A stretch of 64,000 nt of DNA from contig JAPWDM010000012.1 of NCBI GenBank assembly GCA_035578155.1, forward strand, positions 17,147,619 to 17,211,618, written 5' to 3'. Below the pieces are notes generated by a model that saw only the letters and a list, made by a program, of their open reading frames with translations, was not told the origin of the DNA and made no database searches. Below are positions 1-12,498 of this stretch, one piece after another. Every line of letters starts with the position of its first letter. Within the stretch, counting starts at the first letter, position 1. Origin of the DNA: Brachynemurus nebulosus (taxonomy: Eukaryota > Arthropoda > Insecta > Neuroptera > Myrmeleontidae). The position numbers and the translations under genes are program-made.

Positions 1-618
1 ATCAATGTTATGTAGGTGATTTGCAATTAAAATATTTAAAATTGTTCCCATTTTATAAAACGCAATCATTAAATGAACATTCTCTCAAATATTTAATTTT
101 CAAATTCGGTAGATACTGACCGGCCTCGTACAATTTTAAAAGTTTTCCAGCTTTTTGAATATTGCTGATTATATTTACACATACTCGTTCCAATTCGTCT
201 GTCTGTCCGTCTGTCTGTTTGCCATTTACATACGCCAGTATGTAAGTACGGTTGGTACCTCTTTCAACTCTAATAATTAAATGATAACGCTATAATTATT
301 TTGAGTGAGTGCAATTCGACTTGTTTGCACAACGGAATATTTGCACTGTTTCAAATTATATGTTACTAGAGTTTCATATTGTTGTATTTCCATTTAAAGT
401 AGTTAGTCGATAAAACGATTTTAACGGATCCTCTCTAGATATTTATTTAATTCAATACCAGTAATACGAGCCCTTACCGAAAAAAAAATTGACTATGTCA
501 ATTTTGAGAAAAACGATTTGAAAGTTTTGTAATTTTAACACGAGCTCGTATGGAAAAACTCTATTTTTTTTTTAATAAAATAAAAACGTATTAAAAGAAT
601 TTGATAAAAATTTTATAT
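1..618. other. no gene seen
   Basis: AT-rich sequence with a short CTGT-rich microrepeat near 200-225. I see no coding region, RNA gene or bounded mobile element here. Confidence 0.5.
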
Positions 619-931
619 TAGGGTTGACCGGAGTAAATGTGAATTGGGGCAATTGTGAAAGGCGCCTATAATTTCTAAAATAACAAATACATTTTATTTT
701 TTTAAAAGGTAAGAAATGGTTAAAAGTACTTCTAAAGAAGTGGTCTAAACCATGAGAGGGTTCCTTATTAACTGCTAAAGAAATTGAACAATTTATTACC
801 AATTCACAATTACCACATGATTCTAAAATTGTGGCGTAATTGTGAACGTCATTCACAGATGCCCCGATTCGATCAAAAATTTCAGTAGTGTCCTTTTCAG
901 AGTTGAAAATGTTGATGAAGATGCTGGTGAC

Positions 932-1253
932 GTAATTGTAAATAAAAAAAACCTTCTTTATGTGATTTTTCCGCCTCATTCCGCCAAATTTTTTTCACGA
1001 AAAATGTCCAAAACCCCGTAAACGTTTTCACGAAATTTCTTAAAAATAAGATGTTTCGTTCTTGAGTTATCGTGCGGACACATTTATATATATGTTTACT
1101 AAGTGTCCGCACGATAACTCAAGAACGAAACATCTTATTTTTAAGAAATTTCGTGAAAACGTTTACGGGGTTTTGGACATTTTTCGTGAAAAAAATTTGG
1201 CGGAATGAGGTGGAAAAACCACATAAAGAAGGTTTTTTTTTATTTACAATTAC
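932..1253. repeat. nested palindrome
   Basis: Two arms of about 150 bp are near-perfect reverse complements around a centre near 1092. Both contain the GTGTCCGCACGATAACTC block. The same block in degenerate form follows the (TA)n tract near 41360, so this is an inverted pair of a dispersed repeat. The apparent reading frames on both strands are mirror images of non-coding repeat. Confidence 0.7.
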
Positions 1254-1295
1254 TCTATATCAACTAGTTTTCGAGAAAAACGTACTTTTGTAAAT

Positions 1296-1345
1296 GGAAA
1301 TTCGCTATGTTATGCAGGATGCTGCGACAGGGGTATTTTATTCAT
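1296..1345 (+). repeat. terminal block of a dispersed (TA)n-core repeat family
   Basis: The block TTATGCAGGATGCTGCGACA followed by GGGGTATTTT recurs at about 41671-41700 and, in reverse complement, at about 63820-63855. Three exact copies of an end-like sequence point to a shared terminus of one dispersed element family. Confidence 0.6.
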
Positions 1346-1907
1346 GTAAACTAAATATATTTCTCTTGAAAAAGTCTCATTTTCCTTGTTTTTGTGTGAA
1401 GATTTTTTATTTGATAAAATGACAAGATATCATCAAAATATCATTTTTAGTTTGTAATAAATTTGTTCCTACAATTTTTGTTATTTTAATTTAACCTTGA
1501 TTTTTGGTGCAAATTTTAGGTATGGATAACTTACGTTAAACAAAGTGAAATTGTGACCGCTAAAGTATGATGAAAAATTTGAAAGTGGGGTAATTGTGAA
1601 GAATTTAATTTGGACTTTACTTTGATGTACCTCACTTCTCTTGTAATCCATTCGAAATCATTTTTCTGATGGCATTCACTTTTACCCCAAAATTCATAAG
1701 ATTTGCACAACCGCATCGGAGAAAAGTGAATGGCTTATAAAATTTTTGTTTTCCATACGAATTTGCTTAAAATTTGTGTGGTGCATCCTGAATAATGTAG
1801 AATTAAAAATAAATCAACCATAATGTGATATATAAAATAAAAAATACTTAAAACAACGCTTTTATCTCAATTCATGAAAATCCGTTCACAATTACCCCGG
1901 TCAACCC

Positions 1908-3742
1908 TATATAAAATACAAAGTTACAAATATAAACATCATTTTACAACGTTTTTACAATGCTTCTTCAACAATGCTTTTGTATTGCTACAATACATGC
2001 GCGCGGCAATTAAAAGAACAAGTGATATGCAAATATAATAACTCAAGAATATTATAATATAAGCATTACTTAATTTTTGATAAAATAAAATTTTTTCGCT
2101 GAGATATACTTTTGTACCTGACTATCTCAGAGTAATTACGTTAATGACTATAGAGAGCTTTTTGTATGTTAAAAGAAGTTTGATTACTATCTAAAATTTA
2201 AAATTTTGATATTAAGTAGTATCTGGAAACTGAAATAAGCGACTTATTTACAGTATAGATTATTTCAACAAAACTTGAATACTCGGAAGTAGGTACCACC
2301 CTGAGTGGACGAATTCTTAAAATGGGTGAGGTTAGAAGTATATAGTAGGATTAACTCAAGAAGGAATATCTCCAGAACCAATCAATATTTATTTGACAAT
2401 TCTGGGAATTTGTAAAAAAGACACTCCTATATTTGCGTCCAGCTTTGGTTTTATATTTTCCGTATTTTTCTCTTCTTTACTAATAGAGACAATACTACGA
2501 ATATTGTAAGCAAGCGATTAAAAGTTTCGAAAAATTAAATTTTTGGTACGTTTTCTACCATAAACGAAAAGATAAAAATAATTTTCGTATTTTCATTATT
2601 ATCTACTTACTATTTTTAACAAAAACTGGTTTTCCAAAGCTAAGCTATTTGACTGAGTGAGTGGCTCATTTATAATAAACCCTACGTAAATGAAAAAGTT
2701 CTTTACAAACACACTTGCATAAATTCAAATACATACATATAAACGAGGACCCACAAACCGACTATAACCCAAATTCTTTTCTCCATAAGCGTACGCATAA
2801 ATATCTTAATGAAAATATAGATTAATAATAATATTTTTCTTTTTTTTTTTTCAGGTAAGTGAAGAATCAATTTTGATGGCAGAATAGCATCAAGCGTGGA
2901 GAACAAGATGTCAGAATTAATTGATAATTTCGTAAGCTATTCTTTAATACAGATGTTTTATTAGACAATTTCTTGTTGACCGAACTTTCCAAATAATTGA
3001 TTCATAATATAATCGAATTCGCTAAGCTTAATTTGAAATTAATTAATACCGATAAATCATTCGATTTATAGTTTTGTTTAAATGGTAAAACAAGAAATAA
3101 AAAATTAATACTGCAGTATCATTTGCTAGTTTAATTTATATACACCTACCTACGTATGTGTATAATTACGTTATTGACCGCGTCACGGCGCTACTGTAAT
3201 TTATTAGTACAGAACATTACATGACAAGCAATATAGATGACAAATCATTACATTTAGACACCAAATCCATTGAGATATTGCATTCGTTATGTATTATAGG
3301 TACATATGAATTTACGTAATTTTACATGAATAATGTGGCCATTACGTTGCGTGAATATTAAAATTTTTCACAAGTGACATCTGTTGAGATCTTAAATTTT
3401 TTTTTACAAATTGCAAAAGCTGAATGCTCAAAACCCCCTTACTAATCAACACTGCTTGTATTGTTCTACTGTATAATGTTGATATGCTCATTTTGTAAAC
3501 AATTAAACATAAATCGATGTGTGTATGTATATGATTATACAAACCACGATGTGTGTATGTATATGATAAGACAAAACACAAATTTTGTCAAGATTAATCC
3601 AACTATATAATTTGAGTCATATTGAACTAAGGTTTTCCTTACCTCACTTTACTTTTAAATCCGATATTCTGAAATTTTTTAGAAAATCAGTTTCCTACAG
3701 TGCTGTTCCGCTTGCCTAACGACTCCAAAGCAGTTATATTTA
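1908..3742. other. no gene seen
   Basis: AT-rich sequence without a convincing coding region. A 38-bp direct duplication containing GATGTGTGTATGTATATGAT is present at about 3515-3570. Confidence 0.4.
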
Positions 3743-3744
3743 TA

Positions 3745-4497
3745 CAGGGTGGGCCATTTTAATCTTTACATCTAAATATCTGGCCAGAGGCGCCACCTAT
3801 CAAAAAATGATCTTTACAAAAGTTGTTAGGTACGAAGGGGGACATTAAACAGTGACCTTAAATTTGACCTTGAATTTCATTTTCAAGGACATTTTGAGGT
3901 CAAGTCGTATTTTTCAAATGGAACGACCTACTTTTTAGTTCGGATTCTGAAAGAGCGTGAAATTTCACGTCGAAAATGCTATAAAAAAATTTTTTTATAA
4001 TTGACCGTAAGAGGCGTAAAGACCACCAAAGTACAATCAAAAATTAGATTTTAAAAGAAAAACCTAACTTTAAAGTGTCGGCATCTTTTGGAGACGTAAA
4101 ACAGGAGCTTCTGTTCATTTTTTATGACCTGTGAAGGTCATTCTAAGATTAAAATCCAGAAAAAAATTACACTAAAAATTTATGAAAAATTAATTTTTCA
4201 TAACTAGTAAATTTCATAGCTAAAAAATAAAAAATTAAAGGTCAATAAAAAAAATTCCTTCATAGCATTTTTGACGTGAAATTTCACTCTTTCAGAATTC
4301 GAAATTAAAAGTAGGTCGTTCCATTTGAAAAATACGACTTGGCCTCAAAATAACCTTGAAAATGAAATTCAAGGTCAAATTTAAGGTCACCATTTAATGT
4401 CCCCCTTCGTACCTAACAACTTTTGTAAAGGTCATTTTTTGATAGGTGGCGCCGCTGGCGAGATATTTAGATGCAAAGATTAAAATGACCCACCCTG
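3745..4497. mobile_element. 753-bp palindromic MITE with TA target duplication
   Basis: The ends are CAGGGTGGGCCATTTTAATC and its near-perfect inverted copy, flanked by TA at 3743-3744 and 4498-4499. The inverted repeat continues deep into the element, including a GATAGGTGGCGCC block on both sides, so it is nearly fully palindromic. It has no coding capacity. The TA duplication suggests mobilisation by a Tc1/mariner transposase (inference). Confidence 0.75.
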
Positions 4498-4968
4498 TAT
4501 TTTAATAGCGTGTCTAATTTTCGTACCTTAAGATTTTTTCGTAGATATCCTTATTAATAATTTTAAGAGCCTCATTTAATTCCGACCCATTTTGAGGTTC
4601 CAGAGCTCTGAAGAAAAGTTCTGAACTCGCGTGTTAATTTGTTTCCGAGTCTCAATAATATTATAGCAAAATTTGGTCAAGATCCGTCCAGCCGTTTATT
4701 CGGGCCTTTTTTGGATCTCCAGGATCCTAGAGGGTAATTTTTACCTGTCGTTAATTTTCTTCAGTATCTTGATACTGTTTGAGTAAAATTTGATCAAGAC
4801 CTGTCCAGCCACTAGCTTGAGTCCTTTTTGGAACCGTGAGAAGATCCTAGTGATCAATTTTGAGATAGCGTTTAAATTTAATGTCCATCTGTCCAACCGT
4901 TTATTTTTGGTCTCGGTCGTACATAGCGGCAAAGTAAAGTCCACAAACTCTACCTCTTTATATATTAA
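4498..4968. repeat. degenerate repeats with 'GTCCAGCCGTTTATT'-type phrases
   Basis: Phrases such as TTTGGTCAAGATCCGTCCAG recur with drift every 100-130 bp. They look like the degenerate tandem tail of a retroelement. I see no gene. Confidence 0.35.
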
Positions 4969-5212
4969 CAGGGCCAGATTACGCACTAGGCCTACCTAGG
5001 CCCTGGCCCAGGGGCGGCAGATTTTTAGAACAGGGCGGCAAAGTTAGTAAATTGTCTTTTTTTCTTTTTTGTCTGGCTCGTCAGTTATCTTTTTAGGGGA
5101 AAGTCGACAAAAAAAAGTAGGAAAAGTTACGATTTTCTTGTTTTTGAGAAAAAGGTGGGGGCGGCATTTTTCACGGTGTCTAGGGGGGGGCACTTAGGGT
5201 TAAGCTGGCCTT
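4969..5212. mobile_element. short hAT-like element (CAGGGCCAGATTA end)
   Basis: The left end CAGGGCCAGATTACGCAC resembles hAT termini and is loosely mirrored by the right end (rc AAGGCCAGCTTAACCC). The interior is G-rich with GGGGCGGCA. No clear 8-bp duplication is visible. A related fragment lies at about 44388-44480. Confidence 0.35.
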
Positions 5213-6886
5213 ATCTATTAGTATGATGAAATTTAAATTACACTTCATTATAACATTTTTTAGTCCCACCTACTTGATTTGATGGTCATTTGATTTTCGG
5301 AGGCACAACTATTGCAGTCATATACCTATGGGTACAAATGTATTAGCATGACTGAAAGCTTTCGATATTGTATCTGTAGCTTAATGAATTGAAGCCAAAT
5401 TTATTACAAATAGTTAACACATAATGGCCAGTTCAGGTTACAGATTTCAAACAAAAACATAGTTTTCGATTTTACTGTTTCTAACATAAAAAGTGATTTT
5501 AATCACTATAAAATGACTCTTTTTCATCATCATATTATAGATGTTTTAAGTATTTTAAAGAAAATCACTTTTATGACACCATTTTCAAGTAATAATTATT
5601 CTTAATAGAAATTTTTATATTTTAAATTTTTACGATCGAAGCTCACCGATCGTTAAAACACCATAAGCAGTATTGTATTTGCAGTGTAAAGAAAAAGCTA
5701 AATAATGTGGTATATTAAAATAGGAATTTTTATATAAAGTTTATTATTGGGTCATCCGGAAAGTTCGTGCGGTTTTTGGTGTAAACGACCATCCCGATTT
5801 TCTTAAAATGGCCGAAAACTGTGGATTTAGAATGGTCAAAAGTTGCCGCTAATTCTTAACAGTTTGCCTTGGGTTTCGCTTAATTTCTTGACGCTTTGGT
5901 TTATCGTCAGTACACACAGCTCATTGTTTTATCGTCAATACTCAAGAAAAAAGTCGTCCATTGCGTGTTTGACACGCATTAAATATAGGTCCTCAGTGAT
6001 TACTGTTTCTCAATTTTCGGGATAAAGTATATAAAGCATTTAAGTACATTTTTACGTTTTATTAAAGAAATAGATGAATATGTTTGACCATAGACATTAG
6101 AAATGAAAGGACCAGTAATTTATATTACGTACGAAAGATAATACGTACACGTTAAAAAGAGACAAATATTATAAATAGCATGTAAAATGCCATTATATAT
6201 TTCATTTTCTAGGATACTCCAAACTTTAAAATTAAAATTGAAGCATAGTCAGCCATGTTTGCATTAAAAAAATTAAAAAAATAATGTAAAAATTGTCACT
6301 ATTTTCACTTTTTAAATTGTGTTTTTTGTTATATTTTTTTAAAGAAAATATTATGGCAACAAATTTTGCAAGTACAAAATATCAAATTAAAAGATAGAAA
6401 CTATATTTTTTAATTCAACAAAAATTGTAAAATAAATTATTTAAACACTTTTTTATTAAAATAATGATAATGATAATAATAATACGTTGAACTCTATTAA
6501 ATAAATATAATTAAACTCAATTTAAATAAAAAATAATAACGAATAATATGTTTTTTAATAATAACGAAAAATAATAAATTGCATTAAAATCAACAATGTA
6601 TAACAATTGCAAGAATCGATTCAAAACCTGTAATATAACCTGCATAGGTAAATTAATAATACTTTAAGTTAAGCATACAACATGACGATACATGACCGTC
6701 TATGACTAAGGCGAATACGTTGTGTGGACACACACATACTTAAGAAGCAGTGTACGTGAGTAAACGAGGTATGGACTCTCCCCTCACTTAATGTCGATGT
6801 CCACTTCTTGGAGTGTGCGACAAGTGGATTTTTGCTGTATGCGCTACTGGTGTTTCAAGAATAGCAAGAATTTGAACGAAATTATA
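5213..6886. other. AT-rich sequence, no gene
   Basis: Nothing coding is recognisable. At about 5746-5790 the phrase GGGTCATCCGGAAAGTTCG resembles a mariner-type terminus, but no partner end or transposase could be found. Confidence 0.4.
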
Positions 6887-6922
6887 ATAGGTCCGAAGAT
6901 TGACGAATGTCTTCGGACCTAT
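6887..6922. repeat. perfect 13-bp hairpin
   Basis: ATAGGTCCGAAGA and its exact reverse complement TCTTCGGACCTAT are separated by a 10-nt loop. It is the strongest short stem-loop noticed in the left part of the window. It may be a transposon scar or a structured RNA, and nothing around it decides. Confidence 0.5.
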
Positions 6923-7511
6923 AAAAATTACCCTTTTGAAATCTAACACTGCAAATATTTCTCGTTGCGTCAGCTACATTCTCATTGTTTACAATAGCAT
7001 TTTACAATATAAGTTTAGTAAGTTACCTTTACTGATTGAAACCCGAAGAATCGACTTTTTACAATATTTTCTTGATCAGTAAAGGCACTTAATATTCTTT
7101 GTACGATCAATGTCATATACATATAATTAAAGAATAAATAAATTAAATTAAAAATAAAATTTTGACTTTCATACAATTTTACCTACAGCCCTGACTGTTT
7201 GATATATAAATATTTATTAACGAAAGTTTACGTGCTCTCGTTGCACGTAAGCCATCAAATGCGGACCTGTCTTCCTGTTTAAGATTGTACACAGTTGTAT
7301 TATTTTTCGATTTTTCGATTGTTCATTATATAATTAATTCCAGAAATTTTCAATAATTACTGAGATCCATACTGATTTTTTTCTTGTAACAAACCGAAAT
7401 TCACTGTAAACAATAATATAAAGTATATAATCTTTTATTTAGTTCGGGTGTAAAATCGTAAGTAAAAAATCATGCATTATTCAGATAGTGTACGATGTAC
7501 GTTAATGTAAT
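6923..7511. other. no gene seen
   Basis: AT-rich intergenic sequence leading up to the TAAT target duplication of the Ginger-like element. Confidence 0.4.
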
Positions 7512-7874
7512 TGTTACGCTCAAAGATCGAAATCGCTCATTGAGCGAAAAAATCGACCACAACGCGTTGTGGTTATTTAAAATCAGCCACAACGCGAAAT
7601 TCGTGTTGTGGCACTTATAAAAACAGCCACAACGCGTTGTGGTTAACTCGAAAAGACCATAACGCGAAATTCGCGTCGTGGCTTTTATAAGATTTGACCA
7701 CAACGCGACGTGGTCATTTAAAAAAGCCACAACGCGTTCTAGACTGTTAGCTGATGCAATTGTGACACAACGGACAGGTTGTTATTTGTCAACTGGCGCA
7801 TTGCAATCAAATACCGTTGAATTTGTATTCATTGTTGATCGTTATTTCCAAGTGTAAACATTAGTGCGCTAATC

Positions 7875-8096
7875 ATGGCTAATAAAAAAATTGTATTTTA
7901 TGAGGAATTGGATGAGTTTATAAAAATAAATACCGATCGCAGTTTTTTCATTAGTAACGAACGATACCAAACGGTACTTCAAGAAACAAAGGAGGCTCAG
8001 CTTCTCAAAAAAAGTAATCAACCCCTATTGTCAAAACATTATCGTCGTCTTAAACGATATGATGTTTTAAAAATAAGTGACACGGAAATTGATTGA
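7875..8096 (+). pseudogene. N-terminal fragment of a KRBA2-like/Ginger integrase protein
   Basis: This 73-residue frame starts MANKKIVFYEELDEF and contains FFISNERYQTVLQE, then HYRRLKRYDVLKISD. That order matches the N-terminal helical region I associate with proteins annotated as 'KRAB-A domain-containing protein 2-like', which are Ginger-type integrases. Family members continue for several hundred residues through an H2C2 zinc finger and a DDE integrase core. Here a stop follows at once and no DDE motif is found up to 9570. It is read as the truncated remnant of the gene that moved the 7512-9770 element. The family assignment is from recall of the pattern, not a search. Confidence 0.6.
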
Positions 8097-8184
8097 ATAT
8101 GGATCTAATTAGTGTTTGTGATTAAAAAATCCGTTATTTTTGTAAGGCTGATGAACTGTTTGACATTTTGTAAAAACGCACATA

Positions 8185-8597
8185 TTAAAGGGGCTCATCA
8201 GTCCAGAAATTTCAAAAAATTGACTTTTTTGTTTTTGCTGTTTCTCTTAGCTATACTTATTAGAAATCAATTTAAACGCGTTTTTCTCGAAATGATCTTT
8301 TTCGACACTTGTGTCAAGATTACTCTAAATCTATTCATCCAAATTAGCCAAAATTTGGACAGAATATTGACAACACATTTCTTTATTGGCTAAACCACAA
8401 CCATATTTTTGGATAAAATATGGCCATTTTATGACCATTTTAATCCCAAAAATATGGTAAAATTCCAGATTTTTTTTAAACTGCCGCCATTTTCTTTCTA
8501 TACATGCAAAATTGCTAATTCTGGTTCCGCTTCATTATGTAAAAAAAAAGTGAAGAAACCTGTTTTTTTCGGTCTCTGGATTGATGAGCCTCCTTAA
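8185..8597. mobile_element. TTAA-flanked MITE nested in the Ginger-like element
   Basis: TTAA-AGGGGCTCATCAGTCC on the left mirrors TTAA-GGAGGCTCATCAATCC on the right (16 of 19 bases over the inverted repeat). TTAA duplications point to the piggyBac superfamily. The interior has no transposase. Confidence 0.6.
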
Positions 8598-8829
8598 CAT
8601 AGGGCACAAACGGACACGAGGTAAGTAGTAAGTAAACTTACCAAAGAAGTGGAAAATTTTGTCTTTTTAAATTTTTTAAAATAATTATTGACACTGCCCA
8701 GTGGCTCTAAATTGCAATTAAAAAAAAACTTTTTATTTACATTTTCTTTGAAGACTACTATGCTGAAATTCATAAAATTAAACAATGGATAGCCCATTGT
8801 TTGATTTTAAAAATTTAGTCTGTTACAGC

Positions 8830-9387
8830 TTAAAGGAATCTTGTAGTCCAGACTAGAGGTTCGATTTTGAGATGATTTTATGGGCGTAATAAAAAAAAGA
8901 GTAAACATTTTTAGTATCCATTTTTTTAACAGTTTTTTATTGATATTTGAAAAGTATAAAAATGTATAAAAATTTTTTCACAAAAAGGCGGCCATTTTAA
9001 AAAAATCATTTTTTCGCCTGCATTTTTCAACTTTGAAACTTTTTTAAAAATATTAAAAAAGAAATTCCAAAAATCCCTACGTGCGTCGGACCAATTTTGA
9101 TAGTATTAGGAAGGTCTGTACCAAATTTCAAGTAAATCGGTGCATTAGAACTTGAAGTATCATATCAACCGTATCGAAAAAAGCAGTTTCGAGTAATCTA
9201 TATTAAAAATTTGAATTTAACACTGAAAGGATACACAGTACACAGGAAAAAATAACCTTAACTCCGAAAATAATTCGAATTTCCGTAAATCCTTTTAGAG
9301 GCTTATTCCTAAAGGTCTAAACTTTGAAAATGTAAAAAAAAAAGAAAAATCGATTTTTCGAATGTCTAGACTAAAATACCCCCTTAA
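8830..9387. mobile_element. second TTAA-flanked MITE nested in the Ginger-like element
   Basis: The left end TTAA-AGGAATCTTGTAGTCC and the right end, in reverse complement TTAA-GGGGGTATTTTAGTCT, share a GTCYAGAC core and TTAA flanks. They resemble the neighbouring 8185-8597 element, so the two may be one family. Confidence 0.45.
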
Positions 9388-9956
9388 AAGATTTTAATGC
9401 ATGACCATGTATTGCTTAAAAATAACTAATCTGCAATTCAGTACCTATATTATGAGAAATAATTTTGTTATATTTACTAATATACGATCACGAATTCAAA
9501 ATGAATAAAAAATTTAATTAAAGACTTTTATTATTGAACATCCTGAATCCTATACGTCAGTTGACAAACAACAACCTGTCCGTCGTGTCACAATTGCATC
9601 AGCTAACCGTCTAAAACGCGTTGTGGCTTTTTAAATGACCACGTCGCGTTGTGGTCAAATCTTATGAAAGCCACGACGCGAATTTCGCGTTGTGGTCTTT
9701 TTGAGCTAACCACAACGCGTTGTGGTCGATTTTTTCGCTCAATGAGCGATTTCGATCTTTGAGCGTAACATAATCACTAATTAATCATTCATAAGTTGGC
9801 TCCAACTTGATACCTACACCAAAAGACAAAAATTGCGCAATTGTTATTACAAGGCTATTTTTTTTGACAAATTCCATTCAAAAAAATTGCATGTCATTGG
9901 TGATGTTACGCCAGTGATTCGAAATAAGGAAACGCAATTTTTGAAATAAAGCACTT

Positions 9957-9960
<4 letters not shown>

Positions 9961-10031
<71 letters not shown>
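9961..10031. repeat. (TA)n microsatellite
   Basis: Uninterrupted TA dinucleotides over about 70 bp. Confidence 0.95.
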
Positions 10032-10034
<3 letters not shown>

Positions 10035-10323
10035 GTTTGTAATATTATCAACTCTTATTACCTTTCCCTTTGGTAAATTTTAGTAAATTTTTCGAATGGT
10101 ATTCTGGTCAATGTTTATGAGACGGCACGATAGTTCCGAATGGATTCAAAAAAATTTATTTTTTATAGTTATAGAAGTTGCGTCGCAAATGAATTATCAA
10201 GTAGTTAAAAACGTTTATCATTTAAAATTACCATTGACTTTTTTCGGTACTGTCTCATAAACCTATCATATAAACCAGGGCTTCTTAAAGCGAATGGGGT
10301 CATAGCGAAAAATTGTTTATGTG

Positions 10324-10326
<3 letters not shown>
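10032..10326. other. spacer between two (TA)n tracts
   Basis: No gene is seen. GTTTATGAGACGGCACGATA near 10109 and TACTGTCTCATAAACCTAT near 10248 form an imperfect inverted pair. Confidence 0.35.
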
Positions 10327-10422
<96 letters not shown>

Positions 10423-10432
10423 TATATATATA

Positions 10433-10485
<53 letters not shown>

Positions 10486-10502
10486 TACATATATATATAT
10501 AT

Positions 10503-10560
<58 letters not shown>

Positions 10561-10582
10561 GTATATAGATAGATAGATAGAT
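10327..10582. repeat. compound (TA)n/(TAGA)n microsatellite
   Basis: About 230 bp of TA repeats with scattered TACA interruptions, ending in GATAGATAGATAGATAA. Long reading frames here encode only alternating Tyr-Ile and are artefacts. Confidence 0.95.
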
Positions 10583-10652
10583 AATTTATTTGCAATAGAT
10601 CTTATACAGATTTTTGCATTCGTCATAACAAAAATTTAAACATTAAAAGTTT

Positions 10653-11060
10653 CTAAAAATTAAAAAATTCTTCTAAGCTATAAAACGATTTATCAGTTAA
10701 AAACTTAAGTAACTGATTTTTAAAAGAACGATCGGAACTATTTCTAATAGTTTCTGGAATTTTATTAAATATTTTTAAACCAAAAATGAGTGGTGATTTA
10801 TCCGTGGCAGCTAGCTTACATGAAGGAGGTAATATATAATCCTTATTACGTGTATTGTATGAGTGTCGATCTGTATTTGATACAATTTCTGGTAATTTTT
10901 TTTTTTACATATAAAGCTGTGCATAGAATATAAATACATGGTAGCGTTAATATCATTTACTGTTAGCATGCAGCATACACCTTAATATCATTTTCTGTTT
11001 AAGGAAAACTTTTTTAGATGATGGAGAATTTCCCCAGCAAATAATCCCGTATTTTAAAAT
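10653..11060 (-). pseudogene. 3' end of a jockey/CR1-type LINE reverse transcriptase
   Basis: On the minus strand the sequence reads, with at least one frame break in an A-run near 10900, YGIICWGNSPSSKKVFL, then RHSYNTRNKDYILPP, then IFGLKIFNKIPETIR and LLKFLTDKSFYSLEEFFNF before a stop at 10653-10655. The order YGIIxWGN, HSYNTRN, GxKxFNxxP, L..F.YSxEEF is the familiar C-terminal tail of arthropod non-LTR retrotransposon ORF2. Everything upstream, including the catalytic domain, is missing, as expected of a 5'-truncated dead copy. The (TAGA)n tract downstream may mark its 3' tail. Confidence 0.8.
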
Positions 11061-11072
11061 TGTATTATATAT

Positions 11073-11077
<5 letters not shown>

Positions 11078-11140
<63 letters not shown>
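11078..11140. repeat. (TA)n microsatellite
   Basis: TA dinucleotides over about 62 bp. Confidence 0.95.
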
Positions 11141-11145
<5 letters not shown>

Positions 11146-11350
11146 CTAATCAATAAATCCTTACAAAATATTTATGTATCTCTACTTGGGGTCGCGAATG
11201 AAAAAAGTTTAAGAAGCGCTGATATAAACCTTAACTGTTATATTGGAACAAATCTCATGACCTTCACATAAAAATTCCATTCAAAAACATCCAGTAAAAT
11301 TTTATCAAAATGCACCAGAAGAAAAAGATAATAAAAGTTGATATGCACCT

Positions 11351-12201
<851 letters not shown>

Positions 12202-12498
12202 TAGGGATGTTATGGATATCCGTAACCGTAACCGAAACTACCGGATATCCGAAACAGAAATCGTATTCGAAAATAAAAGTTTCGAATTTGTTTCGGATAA
12301 TAACAGACAACTGACAGAAATTTTCTTTTTTTTTTAAAAAAAAAGATTCACTGAAAGCAATTATCCGTAACCGTAACCGTATCCGAATCATTATCCGATA
12401 TTATTACATATCCGTAACCGAAATCGAAACCGAAAAAAATGTTTTTAAATATCCGTATCCGTATCTGTATCCGAAATTTCAAATCCAAAACATCCCTA
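12202..12498. mobile_element. 297-bp hAT MITE
   Basis: The ends TAGGGATGTTATGG and …CCAAAACATCCCTA are inverted copies. They are flanked by ATAATAAG (12194-12201) and ATAATGAG (12499-12506), an 8-bp duplication with one mismatch, the hAT hallmark. The interior is made of hexameric phrases (CCGTAA, CCGTAT) on both sides of its centre. Confidence 0.8.

Larger units (their letters stand above)
621..1907. mobile_element. TA-flanked inverted-repeat DNA element (GGGTTGACCGG ends)
   Basis: The left end GGGTTGACCGGAGTAAATG matches the reverse complement of the right end (…CCCCGGTCAACCC), and both ends abut TA (619-620 and 1908-1909). This fits a Tc1/mariner-like target duplication. No transposase is readable. 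A separate repeat with a large palindrome (932-1253) sits inside. Fragments of the same family lie at 33380-33875 (inverted) and 34793-35508 (direct). Confidence 0.6.
7512..9770 (+). mobile_element. Ginger-like DNA transposon, internally degraded
   Basis: The ends read TGTTACGCTCAAAGATCG and its inverse, with identical 4-bp duplications TAAT (7508-7511 and 9771-9774). Terminal TGTNR and 4-bp duplications are the known hallmarks of the Ginger superfamily. The inverted repeats run roughly 200-290 bp and are packed with the palindrome CCACAACGCGTTGTGG. A KRBA2-like N-terminal coding piece begins just inside the left repeat. The integrase part is gone, replaced by two TTAA-flanked MITEs and AT-rich filler. 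Confidence 0.75.

Noticed and set aside
572..979. 135-codon minus-strand frame with a related one at 33358-33642
   Set aside because: Both lie in copies of one non-coding repeat family. Similarity is explained by the repeat and no domain is seen.
5746..6020. Mariner insertion suggested by GGGTCATCCGGAAAGTTCG
   Set aside because: No partner end, no TA pair and no readable transposase.
10205..10626. Long frames of alternating Tyr and Ile over TA tracts (also near 11.3, 14.8, 33.0, 36.1, 41.3 and 45.3 kb)
   Set aside because: They are translations of (TA)n microsatellites.
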